In this document: positions 39,557 through 50,684 of the stretch, piece after piece
How the letters are laid out: each line of letters opens with the position of its first letter
How positions within the stretch are numbered: position 1 is the stretch's first letter
Origin: Symsagittifera roscoffensis
Taxonomy: Eukaryota; Xenacoelomorpha; Acoela; Convolutidae
DNA: 64,000 bases
Direction: 5' to 3'
Assembly (NCBI RefSeq): GCF_963678635.1
Contig: NC_087066.1
Location: forward strand, 2,265,745 to 2,329,744
The notes under the pieces: generated by a model
What the model was told of the DNA's origin: nothing
Databases searched by the model: none
Seen by the model: only the letters and a program-made list of their open reading frames with translations
Translations under genes and position numbers: made by a program

Positions 39557-40531
39557 GTTTGCTGCTTTTGTTTCTTTGTTTTCTAATTATAGCCAGTGGA
39601 TGACATTTTAATTCTAAAAATAAACATATCATAAATCATTTGAGAACTATTTAGTCGCTAGTTGTTTGCTGTGATTGTTCTTGCAACTCAAGTTCACTCC
39701 GTACAGGTGTGGGAACAACCATAACATTTTCTAGTGTCTTCTTTTCAATTATTTTTTTTGTTCCGAGCATTGAAAATGGGGAGGAATTTTGTATTTGAAA
39801 CTATTTTACAGTGTTTTGTATTTGCTTTCCACTCAAAATCAGGTATCACAAAAAATCAAATAATCATCGGACTGGGTTGAGTGATATAGCATAAAAAAGC
39901 CCTTTCAGTCGTGATTCGAGCGACGATAAAAATATCCAAAAAAATTCTGTGTCGAGAAAAACCGGTTTGAGAATTTTGATTTTTTCGTCTTACTTCAAGC
40001 GAATAAAGCAAGCGAGCATGCTTACATGCTGAATAATGCCTAATTCAAAAATTTAAAACTTAATTGTAACCAAAAACTTTCAAAAAATTCAAAAATTTTG
40101 AAGCTTTTAAGGGCTGTCTTCCATTAAGTAATTTCATATTTTTTTGGCGCTCCGTTTCTGGGCTTACGTCAGGTTTTAGCTTATTGACATCGTTGAATAT
40201 TTTTATGCTGAAATGTTTGAAGAAATGTTTAGTTTAAATTATTAGCAGCGCTAGAGATCAAAAAATTACAGTGATTTATTGTTGACATAAGAGCTCGCAA
40301 GGAGCCTCGCTTGATTCATATCAACCAGTCGTTTTCGCTTCGTTCTTTCCGCTTTTACAACTTAGAGTAGGAATCAGAGGACGACAACCAGCTGATCGAC
40401 TCATTTCATTACCATAGGATGTATTAGTGATAATTGGTTCCATTGGACAGTTTTAACTGATACTATCTACACTAGCTGATATCTAGTATCGGTTAGCTCG
40501 ATAAAGTATAACATGGTTTATTGTGTTACAG
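39557..40531 (+). other. intron sequence without recognised feature
   Basis: AT-rich end of the 23-kb intron. I see no gene or repeat in it. Confidence 0.5.
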
Positions 40532-40715
40532 CAGACTAACTACCGACTGAGGGACAAGTACGACACGCTGCTGTCAATCACGTGTACAGATGCAGATGCC
40601 GGTCAACTGGGCACAGCTGGCATCGACTTCTCAATGGTGGTGACGTCATCGGCACTGCTGCCAGACAGGACTGCTCCGGCTGCTCCATTCGCCATATCGA
40701 CCGGATCTAACACTG
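40532..40715 (+). CDS. cadherin exon 8
   Basis: Acceptor TGTTACAG, donor ACTG|GTAAAA. It reads QTNYRLRDKYDTLLSITCTD then ADAGQLG, and continues VNEE of exon 7 in phase, completing a repeat start across the 23-kb intron. Leaves 1 nt of a split codon. Confidence 0.85.
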
Positions 40716-41151
40716 GTAAAAAGACACAGACATTCTGAATCGAAAAGCCAGTGGAATGAAGCCAAAAAACTGCCCCATCTATTCAAATTTTAATTGAAAA
40801 CGACCCCCCCCCCCCACACTCTTTTCCTCTCCACTACCCCGCAGCTTGCTTGAAACCCCCCATTTAAAGCAGAAAAGGATTAATTGGAGCCGTTTTTGAA
40901 AGGTAGGCACACATTCAATATCCCAAACCTTCTCAGTCTTGCTTATAGACGGTTATCTATATAAATCTCGATTACATTTCGAATCTGTAGAAAACAGAAG
41001 CCAATATAGGACTATCGGTGTTTAGTCAGCAGCAGCAGCTGAGGTTTTTCAACAGAAAATTAAACTAGCAGCTTGTTTGTAAATTTCTTACTCAGTTTTC
41101 TGAGTGGACATCCCTCCATACAATAGTGTTGTAAAGTATCTCCTGTTCTAG
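40716..41151 (+). other. intron with a C homopolymer
   Basis: C run at about 40804-40815; otherwise nothing recognised. Confidence 0.5.
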
Positions 41152-41963
41152 CAACAATCACAACATCCTCAACTACAGCTTTGAACTGGGAGGACGACGA
41201 CACTGATTACATCATCCAGGTGTTGGTCAAGGACAACAATGGAAACGTACCCTGCAGGACCACCTATCTTTACGTTCCGGTGGTGCTTCGAGATGTCGAC
41301 GAACTCCGACCAATTTTCACTAATCCGGGCGTTGCTACCGCTTACAAGAAGACGGTCACTTTCGCGGATACCGGAAGCGTCGGGGACACCGTGACAACAG
41401 TGGTTGCTGACCAAAATCCCTCCGATAAATACGACAGCGAAGTATATAGTATTGTGAGTATCACAGCGACAACGGGAGGTCCCGCCACAGGAAACGAGTT
41501 CGTGATCGTGACCGACATTGACGACTCTGGCGCTACTCTCGATTACCCGACAGTTGGGACACTGTACCTGAACGAAGCCCTTGATTTTACCCAGAAAGCA
41601 CGAGTATACGAAGTGTTGATAAAAGCTACAGATACTTTCACAGACAGTACGAGAACTATGCAGACAGCGACAGTGACAGTTTCGGTTACAGATGCAAACA
41701 ACAATCTTCCATTTTTCGATCCAGCTCATTATCACAAGAGTTTCCCGGAGAACACGGCTGTCAACACGCCAGTGGTCACAGTCTCAGCAACCGACTACGA
41801 CGCAACAGATACGCTCACTTATTCCATAACGGATGACCCCTGCAACTACTTTGCCAATACGAACAATGCCATCTACTTCGACACAGCGCCAGACTTCGAA
41901 GCCAACACTTTCTGCACAATTGAGGTGGAGGTTACGGATGGGACGAATAAAGCATACACTGAG
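41152..41963 (+). CDS. cadherin exon 9 (812 bp, largest exon)
   Basis: Acceptor GTTCTAG, donor GAG|GTCAGT. Covers the end of one repeat (ALNWEDDDTDYIIQVLVKD), the linker RDVDELRPIF, a full repeat ending VTDANNNLPFF, and most of a third (SFPENTAVNTPVVTVSATD). A second acceptor at ACTACAG (41178) would also keep frame, dropping nine residues. Confidence 0.9.
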
Positions 41964-42184
41964 GTCAGTTTATTCTACACTTTTTCATTAAAAAAAAACA
42001 AGACAAATCATGTTTTGTCTGGTTTACCAAATTTTGTCTGAAAAAAAATGTAAAAAGGTCTTTAGTCAAATTATATTCCAATAGTGAATCTAAAAAGAGC
42101 CGAAAAATTTCTAACAATTTGACTGAGCTTCTTTCTTAGACGCATGACAGTAGAATTATGTCAGAAACTGTCGGTTCTTTCCAG

Positions 42185-42357
42185 ATCACAGTGAGGATCA
42201 GCCCCGTGAACGAGTTCGACCCCGAGGACACTGGCACTGTGACTACTTTGACGGTGGACGAGGACACTCTAGTGGGCACAGTAGTGGGCAGTGTTGTGGG
42301 GGGCGAGTCAGGCACAGGGGACAAAGCGGGCACCCCCCACGCGGACATTGTTTACAG
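42185..42357 (+). CDS. cadherin exon 10
   Basis: Acceptor CTTTCCAG, donor ACAG|GTCATT. It reads ITVRISPVNEFDPEDTGTVT then VDEDTLVGTVVGSV: linker variant and repeat start. Leaves 2 nt. Confidence 0.88.
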
Positions 42358-42589
42358 GTCATTTACTCTTTTGAACTTGAACATTTAAAGAACTAAATGC
42401 ATCTTTTTGGTTATACCTAAATTTTCAACAAAAGAGACTTCATTTTTTCAAAATTTTGAAAAAAAATTCCCGAAAAAAAAGAATTTTTTACATAAGCAAC
42501 CGGAAAAATTTAAGGCCTTCCTTTTAAACCAATTCAAGATTTCTGCATCATTTTTCAATTTCTGCGCTATCATTGTACCTGCTGTGTAG

Positions 42590-42678
42590 AGTTACGAGCC
42601 AGACTCCGGGGGGATATTTCTCAGTTGGGTACTACTCAGGGGACATCATGCTGAGGGCCAATGTCAGTTCAGAGAACG
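42590..42678 (+). CDS. cadherin exon 11 (89 bp)
   Basis: Acceptor GCTGTGTAG, donor AACG|GTGAGT. It reads VTSQTPGGYFSVGYYSGDIM, the mid-repeat strand. Enters with 1 nt and leaves 1 nt. Confidence 0.85.
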
Positions 42679-43236
42679 GTGAGTCAACACCCCCTCCCTC
42701 CCAAGGGACCACCGGCAAATGTGGAAGCAGAAACTGAATCGGCAAATATAAACCCCCTTGCATTGAAGCTATCGGGAGGTGTTTACTTAAAACGTTGCCG
42801 GAATAAACCTTCAAAAAATGAAGCAAGTCGAATAGTTTCGACATGACTAGGTTCAATTCATTTAAACGTGATAGAGGTGGGCGGTAAACACTGATTAACA
42901 TGCATAAAACATTTCATCGCGAAAGTCAGCGCAGCGAAGTGAAGTCCAGAAAAAAATTCAGTACAAGCCCAATTCAGGATTTTATATATTTTAGGCTAAT
43001 GCAGCGTCTTAAATAGTGGTTTTTCTGTAGTCTACTTTTTTTGCCCTGAGTCTCCCGATCTTGAAAAAACGACGGTTGTTGTAAAGAATCTCGACAAAAA
43101 TTGTGCGTTTCATAAATGAGTAGAGAATAAAGTGTATTTAGTAGAAGCCAAAAATATTATGAAAACGAACTTCAATTTTAAAAATGGCATAAAAGACTTC
43201 GCACCGAATTAAAAATGAAAATTGTTATGTTTTCAG
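42679..43236 (+). other. intron without recognised feature
   Basis: AT-rich; nothing found. Confidence 0.5.
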
Positions 43237-43595
43237 TGACCTCTGTGACCCTTGAGGTGGAAGGTTGTGACCTTGACTACAGCTTCAACCCCGACAACTG
43301 CTTCGCCACTGCCACCTCTATTGCCATCACCATCGCAGACGTGAACGAGTTCGCCCCCAGGTGCATCCCCTCCCACATTGTGAAGCGGTGGTCCGAGAAC
43401 TCAGCAGTCACGCCCTCCGGCAGAGATGTGGCTGACCTGGACGACTACTGTGTCGACCCAGATTCCACCAATGCCGCCCTGTCTTACACTTTTGTGACGT
43501 CACCCTCGGGCCAGTTCATTCTCACTGGGAGTGTGATAGAGACTGACTCGGTGCTGGACTTCGAGACCACTCAGGACTACTTCATGACAGTCGAG
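43237..43595 (+). CDS. cadherin exon 12
   Basis: Acceptor TGTTTTCAG, donor GAG|GTCAAA. Carries IADVNEFAPRC as linker, a repeat start (KRWSENSAVTPSG), and LDFETTQDYFMTVE. Five Cys, more than usual for cadherin repeats. Confidence 0.88.
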
Positions 43596-43849
43596 GTCAA
43601 ATTGAACTTCAACTCAAACTAAATTGCTTTCTCTTCTAAACTACGTAACGTATAAGCAAACTGTACAAAATGCACAACGTTTGCAGTACAGCTGTTTCTT
43701 AGGTCTTAGGAGCATCAAAAAATCGTTCAATAGTTTCAGATAAAATTGCAAAAATTTTCTGAATACCGAATCTATGACATAATTCATTGATATTTTAATT
43801 GGGTTAGTTGTTAGTTTTTACAAATTAACAAGCAAAGATACCACTTAGT

Positions 43850-43883
<34 letters not shown>

Positions 43884-43910
43884 TCAGTTTTTTCATCTGA
43901 TGACGTGCAG
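43596..43910 (+). other. intron with a GA microsatellite
   Basis: (GA)n at 43852-43880, about 14 units, just before the next acceptor. Nothing else seen. Confidence 0.7.
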
Positions 43911-44100
43911 GTGTCGGACGGGACTCTGGTGTCGACAGTGACAGTGAGTGTGGAGGTGCTGGACTACAATGACAATACTCCCACAGCAGACAGTCCAGTC
44001 CTCACGCCTGCCACTCCCTCTCTGGACGAGACAGTCCCCATTGGCACACTCGTCACAACTGTCTCCTTCACAGACGACGACGACACCAACTACGGAAACG
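43911..44100 (+). CDS. cadherin exon 13
   Basis: Acceptor GACGTGCAG, donor AACG|GTACTA. It reads VSDGTLVSTVTVSVEVLDYN then DNTP, a classical linker, then the next repeat start (PSLDETVPIGTLVTTVS). Confidence 0.88.
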
Positions 44101-44507
44101 GTACTAGTAAATGCTTTATACATACACTCACTTAGACATACAGATTGTGTGACCTTATAATATCTCTAACTTTATAATACGACTTAATATTTAATGATTA
44201 TTCAATTATGCCAACCGACATATATATTCAATGCTGAAATTACAAAGTACTGGCGAGGACTTTCACCGGACATTATTCGCAAAATTCGGTAACTCGTAAC
44301 AGTAATCAAACCTTCTTAACTTTCTAGTTTTTTCTCCACATAACATGAATCATAAGACCCAATAACGGTTACTGAAAAAAAAGATCTATAAACTATAAAA
44401 AGTTGTGTCGAAAAGTGTAAGTTTGAAGTAATATTAACTTTATTATACATAGGTTTCTTATTATTCCTTATATTTTGCGCTGTTCATCTGGTTTGTGTGT
44501 TGTGTAG
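44101..44507 (+). other. intron without recognised feature
   Basis: AT-rich; nothing found. Confidence 0.5.
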
Positions 44508-44629
44508 GTAGAGTGATGTACTCGTTGACCTCGGGGGACACAGAGTACTTCTCCCTTGACCCCCAGAGTGGCAGAGTGTACACTGCTGCACTGCTCAGCT
44601 ACTACGACAACAACAACCCCACTGTACAG
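44508..44629 (+). CDS. cadherin exon 14
   Basis: Acceptor GTTGTGTAG, donor CAG|GTCAGC. It reads RVMYSLTSGDTEYFSLDPQS then GRVYTAALLSYYD, the central strands of a repeat. Confidence 0.88.
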
Positions 44630-44682
44630 GTCAGCACACCAAACAATGCAGTATCATTTTGAAAAATTAAAAGGGCGGATAC

Positions 44683-45060
44683 TGGAACCAGATCTAAACT
44701 AGTATTTATCATTGATTATTATTATGATATTTTATCTCTATAAAATATTAAAAACTAACCAATCATACTCCATCAAACTAACAACCCACTTATTTGTAAG
44801 TGTTGAAACTACTTGTAGTTTCAACACCAGAACAATTTGAATTAAACTTAGAATACAGTTGTTCTCATTCTGGAACTAACTCGCGTAAACCGGTGGTTAC
44901 TAGATCTTTTGAGACTAGGAGATATAAGAGTAAGATTAGGATTGGTATTAGACTAAGAAGTTGCACGAATCTATCCGGCCGAAAATAAGATAGCGTGACG
45001 AGCAGACGGTGTACCTTATCTGAAATTACTCTATGAGTATAACCAAAAGGATATAGCTCA
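44683..45060 (+). mobile_element. diverged solo LTR of the same family, opposite orientation
   Basis: Begins TGGAACCAGATCTAAAC and ends ...AGCTCA, the sense-strand ends of the family LTR. It shares long blocks such as GAAGTTGCACGAATCTATCC and the GACGAGCAGACGGTGTACC block. Flanked by a 4-bp duplication ATAC (44679-44682 and 45061-45064). 378 bp, clearly more diverged and shorter than the LTRs of A-C, and lacks the AATAAA stretch. No internal sequence: LTR-LTR recombination of an older subfamily copy that lay in the same direction as the cadherin gene. Confidence 0.92.
44800..44827 (+). promoter_or_regulatory. LTR RNA hairpin in the solo LTR, with compensatory changes
   Basis: Arms GTGTTGAAACTA and TAGTTTCAACAC pair over 12 bp with the same CTTG loop as copies A-C. 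Two pairs differ from copy B, both by double compensating changes (C-G to T-A, and T-A to C-G). Confidence 0.75.
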
Positions 45061-45363
45061 ATACAATCACACAAAACGAATAAAAAAACCTAATTTTAGA
45101 CTCTATCCCGCATTTTTCTCTGCAATGCGATTTTCGTAGCTTGAATAAACTAATTTGCTTGTGTAAACTACATTAAATTGGCAAAAGTTTGGATTTTTTG
45201 AAATTTTTTATCCAGATTCCCCCTATTAAAATCCTTTCAAAATCCTATATCGCTCTTGTTCTCAAATCATTTTCCGGAAAAATTGGTCTATCTGAAAATA
45301 CTACGGATGATTAGTTTTGTCACGATTACCATTCGAACCCAATCCAATCTATGCTTGTTCGAG

Positions 45364-45535
45364 GTGACTGCGTGCGACTCTCCCTCTGTGGACGCCCAGC
45401 TGTGTGCCGCCCCCCAGACAGTGTCTCTAACAGTGGGAGATGTGAACAACTTCCCCCCTGTCTGCACTCTGCCCACCTTCCATTTCACGCAGGACGACCA
45501 GTACGCCGCAGACACCACCATTGGAACACTATCTG
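45364..45535 (+). CDS. cadherin exon 15
   Basis: Acceptor TTGTTCGAG (weak, but needed for frame), donor TCTG|GTAACT. It reads VTACDSPSVDAQLCAAPQTV then VGDVNNFPPVC, a linker, and the next repeat start. Confidence 0.83.
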
Positions 45536-45897
45536 GTAACTATCTAGTCAGGCAAGGATTCAGGACTGGGGGAGGAGGGGTGTTGGTTAGGTCTGCTAGC
45601 TCTCATCAGAAATTCTGGTTGAATGATTAAACTTTCATAAATTCGGATAAGTCTAGACCTGCCATTTGCCCTATTTAAAATTGGCCAATTGAGATGTTCC
45701 GAATGGCAAACTCTTGGGATTTAAAAAGAATCGCAGAACGTAGAAATTTTTAAAAAAGTGAGTCGTAGATTTCAGCTCCAAGAAATAGGGCTCTGTTGAT
45801 TTTAATGCCACTATGTGACAAAACACCTTCCATGTAATAAAACTACAGACTACAAGTAACTGTTTAACCATGTGAACATCTGTTCATGACTGTCTAG
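45536..45897 (+). other. intron without recognised feature
   Basis: Nothing found. Confidence 0.5.
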
Positions 45898-46082
45898 GCT
45901 GTTCGGACCAGGACTCGGCCACGAATGGGAACAATGTGCTGCAGTACTCGGTGGTCTCAGTCTCCCCCTCCCTCCCTTCTGGTTCCTCCTTCTACATGGA
46001 CTCCAGTGGGCCAGACCTCAAGTACGACAGTGTGCTGGATCTGGAAGTACTGCAGAACAACACTTTCGAGATACACATACAG
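45898..46082 (+). CDS. cadherin exon 16
   Basis: Acceptor ACTGTCTAG, donor CAG|GTATGT. It reads CSDQDSATNGNNVLQYSVVS, a repeat interior with a DQDSA.NG motif, and ends FEIHIQ. Confidence 0.88.
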
Positions 46083-46388
46083 GTATGTACAATGTATACA
46101 ATGCTTGTAAAAAGCATTTAAGCTTGTTTAATAATTGTAATAATTCATCGAAATCGAGGAGAAAGTTTATACATATTAACGAGTGTAATTATTTATCTGG
46201 GAAGTTATCACAAGTTAACGAAGTCTCTCGGATAGTTGAACTCGGTAGTTCTTTGAATTCGATTTTTAATAGAAACTCTGGTCAACAGCTTGTTAACTTT
46301 CATTTAAAAAGCTTCTTCGACAATCTGTATCTGAAACATGGCAATTAACAAATTGAGTGAAAGAAAACATCCCATTGTCTTGAATCAG
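46083..46388 (+). other. intron without recognised feature
   Basis: Contains an 87-codon open frame that looks random; nothing recognised. Confidence 0.5.
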
Positions 46389-46709
46389 GTGACAGACTCC
46401 GCCTCGGGCGCGGAAGGTCAGCTGACTTCATCAACTGACATCAAAGTGCTGCTGGCCATCACAGATGTGAATGAGGAGCAGATCTACTTCAGTCCAGATG
46501 TGGCCACTGACTCCATCACAGTCCAGGAAGATGTCTGCTGTTCCTTTGAAGGCAACAGGACCTTCATCCACACCTTCACAGCCAGCGATGCGGACTTCAC
46601 TCATCTGGGTGACCACTCCCAGTTCACATGGCTGTTGACTTCTGGCAATGGTCTCAAAAAGTTCGTCTTGGAGCAGGGGGAGAACTGGAATGAAGCCAGA
46701 CTGCTACAG
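46389..46709 (+). CDS. cadherin exon 17
   Basis: Acceptor TTGAATCAG, donor CAG|GTAATT. It reads VTDSASGAEGQLTSSTDIKV then ITDVNEEQIYF, a linker variant, and a repeat start. The next intron (46710-63983) holds copy C. Confidence 0.88.
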
Positions 46710-46853
46710 GTAATTAATTAGAGTAATCAGGGATAAATTAAAGGTCAACTTAGGTTTGGCGGCTAATTAGTAACAACAGCACGCTTGCTTCGTGAGGTTG
46801 CCTTGAGAAGGTTCAAGTTTTATGGCCCTAAGTGAAAAATAATATTTATGTAT

Positions 46854-47264
46854 TGAGTTAGGACCGAGTTTGGTTAACTCATAGAGTAATTTCGGATAGG
46901 GTACACCGTCTGCTCGTCACGCTATCTTATTTTCGGCCGGATAGATTCGTGCAACTTCTTAGTCTAATACCGATCCTAATCTTACTCTTATACTATCTAG
47001 TCTCAGGTTGTTTAACTAGTCTCTGCTAGGCTCAATAGATCTAGGGTATACTGGTTTATTGCGGCTGCTGAAGTGCTCGGGAGAGTCCAACTAATTTCTA
47101 AGTTAAATTCAAATCTCTCTGGTGCTGAAATTACAAGTAACTTCAGCACTTACAAATAAGTGGGTTGTTAGTTAGATGGATCATGATTGGTTAATATTAA
47201 ATACTTTACATTGGTAAAATATCTAATTTATCCAATCATAAAATGTAGTTTAGATCAGGTTCCA
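46854..47264 (-). repeat. 3' LTR of copy C (411 bp)
   Basis: TG...CA, extra T (GAGTTTGG), hairpin at 47122-47149 with a G-U wobble in sense RNA. Confidence 0.96.
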
Positions 47265-48878
47265 CCCATCCGGGTTTTACAGAGTTTTTTAGAATAGTTC
47301 TTCTGCAATTCGAAGGATGGATGATGGACGTTGGTGTTTGGCGAACATCTTATTTCTTCTGTTTCCTCTTTGTTAAAGAAGTTCCAGGAAGCTGGAGTTA
47401 GAGACATAAGACGTTGTGTCTTCTAGTGACAACGACTAAGTCTTTGCAACAAACTCAAATCTGATTTCAGAATGGTTTGCTATGTCAGGTTTTTCTGTTC
47501 TGCGTGGAGAACTTCTTTTGTGTCTGATCTAATTTGGGAATGGCGTGGAGATTGTGCGTGGAGGGGATGCCTGGTTACTCGGATCTGTACGTATACTTGA
47601 ACATCGAGGTGGTCATTGGTCTAGTTCAATGAAGTCCTTTTCTGCGAAGTCAAGTCGTACTCTAAATCCTTTGAGTTGTGATTGTGAGTGGCATATCGAT
47701 TGTGGTTGGCCATTCTCTCTCGAGTGTAGTGGGGTCGTTTTGTCTTTAGATGTTCGTCCTTGGTGTTGTATTCTGATCTATGTATTACATAATGTAATTT
47801 ACATTTTATAAAACATTTATTAGTTTAATATTTTTTAATTATGATTTTAGTTAGTTGTTTTCACAAAAGCTTTTTGTTTTAGTTCGGTTATTTTGAAGAG
47901 TTACTCACACTTGAGTAGCTCTTATTAAAAATAGAGGTGTGGTCACAAAGCGTGGATGTAGCGCGGTGGGTTAGGCCGGCTATAGAGCATGCTCAGGACG
48001 TCCTTCCTGGTGGGTTAGGCCAGGAGTGGGAGTATGATTTCATGCAGTTTTTGTGAGGGGTCCTGTTATGTGACAACGTTTTATGTTGGGTTTGTTGTGG
48101 TTTTTCTTATGTCTTGTTGGTTATGTCCTTTTTCCAAAAAGCAAATTGTTCGTGGTATGGGTTTGTCTTTCGACTTTTTTGTGTTTTATTATTTCTTTCT
48201 TAGACTTTATAATAGTCTTCAAAAGAATAAATTATCCAGTTTTAAACTGGGTTAATCCGGTTTGGGTACCGTTGGTTTCCTTTTCTTAGTCATGCTGTTA
48301 TTCTATGATTTGTGGTATTTAGTAAGCTGCGTTGGTTAGTTTTGTTTAGTATATGATTCTTTTCCAACCGGGTTAAAGTAAAGTTTGAAACATGTTATTA
48401 TATGTTAGAGTTGTTGAGTGTGAAAACTTGAAACTGAAATTCATTATTTTAAACAATTCTTCGTGGGCGAGCTGTGCGAGTGTGGATAGAATTTCTGTGC
48501 GAATGAATGAGAATATCAAAAGGTTAGTACTGCATTTGCATTTTATTAATTTACTGCATAGAATTTGGAAATTTACTGCTAGTTATGGGGGAATTTTAAG
48601 TTACAAATTTTCATCATAATTAGATTTACTGCTTGTGGGGAAAATTTTAGAAATGAATTTACTGCATTGGTATTAAATTTATAAATTTATAAGTGTAAGA
48701 GATTAATAGAATTGTTGAAATCTGTTTGATGAAATTTGCGATCTTTATTTGTTTTTTGTGGTTTTTGTAGGTGATCGTCGGATGAAGGCTAAAAATCTAA
48801 AGAAAACATGGATAAAGTATGGTGAGTTTTTTAATATTTTAATTAGTTAGTAATATTCATTTAATTCATACTTACCTG
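47265..48878 (-). other. 3' non-coding region of copy C
   Basis: Counterpart of 18798-20412: candidate 79-nt intron, AATAAA, and two GTGGGTTAGGCC repeats. No supported gene. Confidence 0.6.
48797..48875 (-). other. candidate 79-nt intron after the 601-aa ORF stop (copy C)
   Basis: Sense strand CAG|GTAAGTATG donor directly after the TAA stop codon and one more triplet, TACTAAC (complement of 48846-48852), and acceptor TTTTCTTTAG ending at 48797. This copy has the full donor consensus. Confidence 0.55.
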
Positions 48879-50684
48879 TTAGTCGTCGGGGAAAAAACCG
48901 TGGGGGAAGATGTCGTGGATTAGTTCTGAAGTTGTTAGTAGTTTAGCTAAGATGCGGATGATATTTTTAGTCTGAAGCAGTGGCCAAAGCAATTGAAGTG
49001 CCTTAATAGTGGTTAGTTCTTCAGTGCCAACTGCAAACTCATAAGGTGTGTTTTGGATTAGATTATATAATTTGTGATTGAATTTAGTGTTGTGGATGAA
49101 TTCTAAAATTGGGATTTCTATAGGTTGTACAAACTCGTGCGGGATAAGGAAGGGTCGGGATTCTTCGGCGTTGAAGGTCTTGGTGATGGGACAGAAGATG
49201 TACATTTGGGTTATGGGATCATAATTGCGAAGAATACCATGAAGGTTAGTATCTTTAATGCAATATGTGAAATTTAGGAAAAATGGTGAAGTGTATTTGG
49301 AATTAATGAATTGAAAGCGATGGTGTGGTTGTCTAGAGGGTGTGTGTAGGTCAAAGTGATTTTGGATGAAGCGATAATAACTATATGTGTGGGTTTGTTT
49401 AGTGCGCAACATAATCTCGTGTGAGCAGTGTAAATCTCTTTCGTGTGGTGCAAGGAAATGAAAGGTTAGTGAAAATATTTGGAAGCGTTCTTTGAAACTT
49501 TCGTATGCTTGTGTGTCTGTTAGTGCTTCTGAAATAATGTGATCAAACTTTCGGTCGAAGATGTTTAGTGTAAATATATATGGTGTCTTGATGAAAAATT
49601 TCTCGGTAATTTGTGGATTAGCGAAGCGATCGTCGTCTAAGAATTGATCTTGGTTAGCTCTGATGATGTTGTGATCATAGTATTCTAGTGTATATTCGTT
49701 AGCTCTAGGTGCAGTGTGTGTTTTTAGTGATTTTTTATATCCAACGTAAGTAAATTGTCTAGCGGTTAGTGGTGTAGTGAGTCGATATAGCATGTCCGTA
49801 TTTCGCTCTATATCGATGTGAGTGTTAGATAAAGGTAAGCAAAGAGGGTTAGTAAAATGATAATATGAGGTCCAAGAGAGAGTGGGCATTAAAACGTATT
49901 CATCTACAAAGTTGCGTGTTTCGTTAGTGTCGTGGGGGGTGTTTAAGGTGTATTGTGGGAATGAGGGTAAGGTGATGGCTAAAAATTCTTTTGTGTTAGT
50001 ATGCTTGGGGTGGTTGATGTATTCGCGGGCTGTTCCTGGTTTTGCTGGGAAAGGATGGTTGCGGAACTTTCTTTTAAAAGTGCGGTAAGCTCTATTAGTG
50101 TTAAGTGAAGATTCAGTTGATGTTGATGATGGTGCTAATGATTCAGTATAATTTGAAGAGGGTGTAGGGGTAGGGGGATTGGATGAATTGATTGTGGAGG
50201 AGATTTGGTTTATTGTTGGGGTATGTAGGTGGTAGGGTTGTTGTTGAAGGGTAATAAAATTATCTAGCTCTGGGGAGATTCGGGGGGTGTCTGGAGAATG
50301 AGATGATTGGTCAGAATGGTATGAGGAGTAGGTTGGGGTAACTTGGGAAGCATAAGAGGGTGTGGGAGTGATTGGGTCAGGGTTATTGGATAATATGGGT
50401 TGAAAAGGGGGTTGAGAAAAATTAGAAGAATTATGAAAATTATTGGATGGGGATGGTTCTGAGTCGGCAAATTCATCGGGGGTTTCAATATTCGGGTTAT
50501 TGAGTTGTGAGATGGAATATAAAACTGAGATGTGTGAATTAGTGTCGGAATTCATGCCTGATGTTACATTACTAGATGGAAAATCGGGTGGCGGAAAAGC
50601 AAAAAGTGGTATTATTGGGATTGGAGAGGTAAGATTGGTTGGGTGGGAATTTGATCGGTGTAGTGATCCAAGTTGGCGGCTCAT
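48879..50684 (-). CDS. orphan 601-aa protein (copy C)
   Basis: Intact. Differs from copy B by a handful of substitutions (for example Pro-to-Ser near residue 37 and Asp-to-Asn near 85). ATGA overlap with Env as in copy B. No family recognised. Confidence 0.85.
   Translation of the reverse strand: MSRQLGSLHRSNSHPTNLTSPIPIIPLFAFPPPDFPSSNVTSGMNSDTNSHISVLYSISQLNNPNIETPDEFADSEPSPSNNFHNSSNFSQPPFQPILSNNPDPITPTPSYASQVTPTYSSYHSDQSSHSPDTPRISPELDNFITLQQQPYHLHTPTINQISSTINSSNPPTPTPSSNYTESLAPSSTSTESSLNTNRAYRTFKRKFRNHPFPAKPGTAREYINHPKHTNTKEFLAITLPSFPQYTLNTPHDTNETRNFVDEYVLMPTLSWTSYYHFTNPLCLPLSNTHIDIERNTDMLYRLTTPLTARQFTYVGYKKSLKTHTAPRANEYTLEYYDHNIIRANQDQFLDDDRFANPQITEKFFIKTPYIFTLNIFDRKFDHIISEALTDTQAYESFKERFQIFSLTFHFLAPHERDLHCSHEIMLRTKQTHTYSYYRFIQNHFDLHTPSRQPHHRFQFINSKYTSPFFLNFTYCIKDTNLHGILRNYDPITQMYIFCPITKTFNAEESRPFLIPHEFVQPIEIPILEFIHNTKFNHKLYNLIQNTPYEFAVGTEELTTIKALQLLWPLLQTKNIIRILAKLLTTSELIHDIFPHGFFPDD

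Noticed and set aside
41169-41735. 188-codon - strand ORF
   Set aside because: Antisense shadow of cadherin exon 9, which has full splice and domain support.
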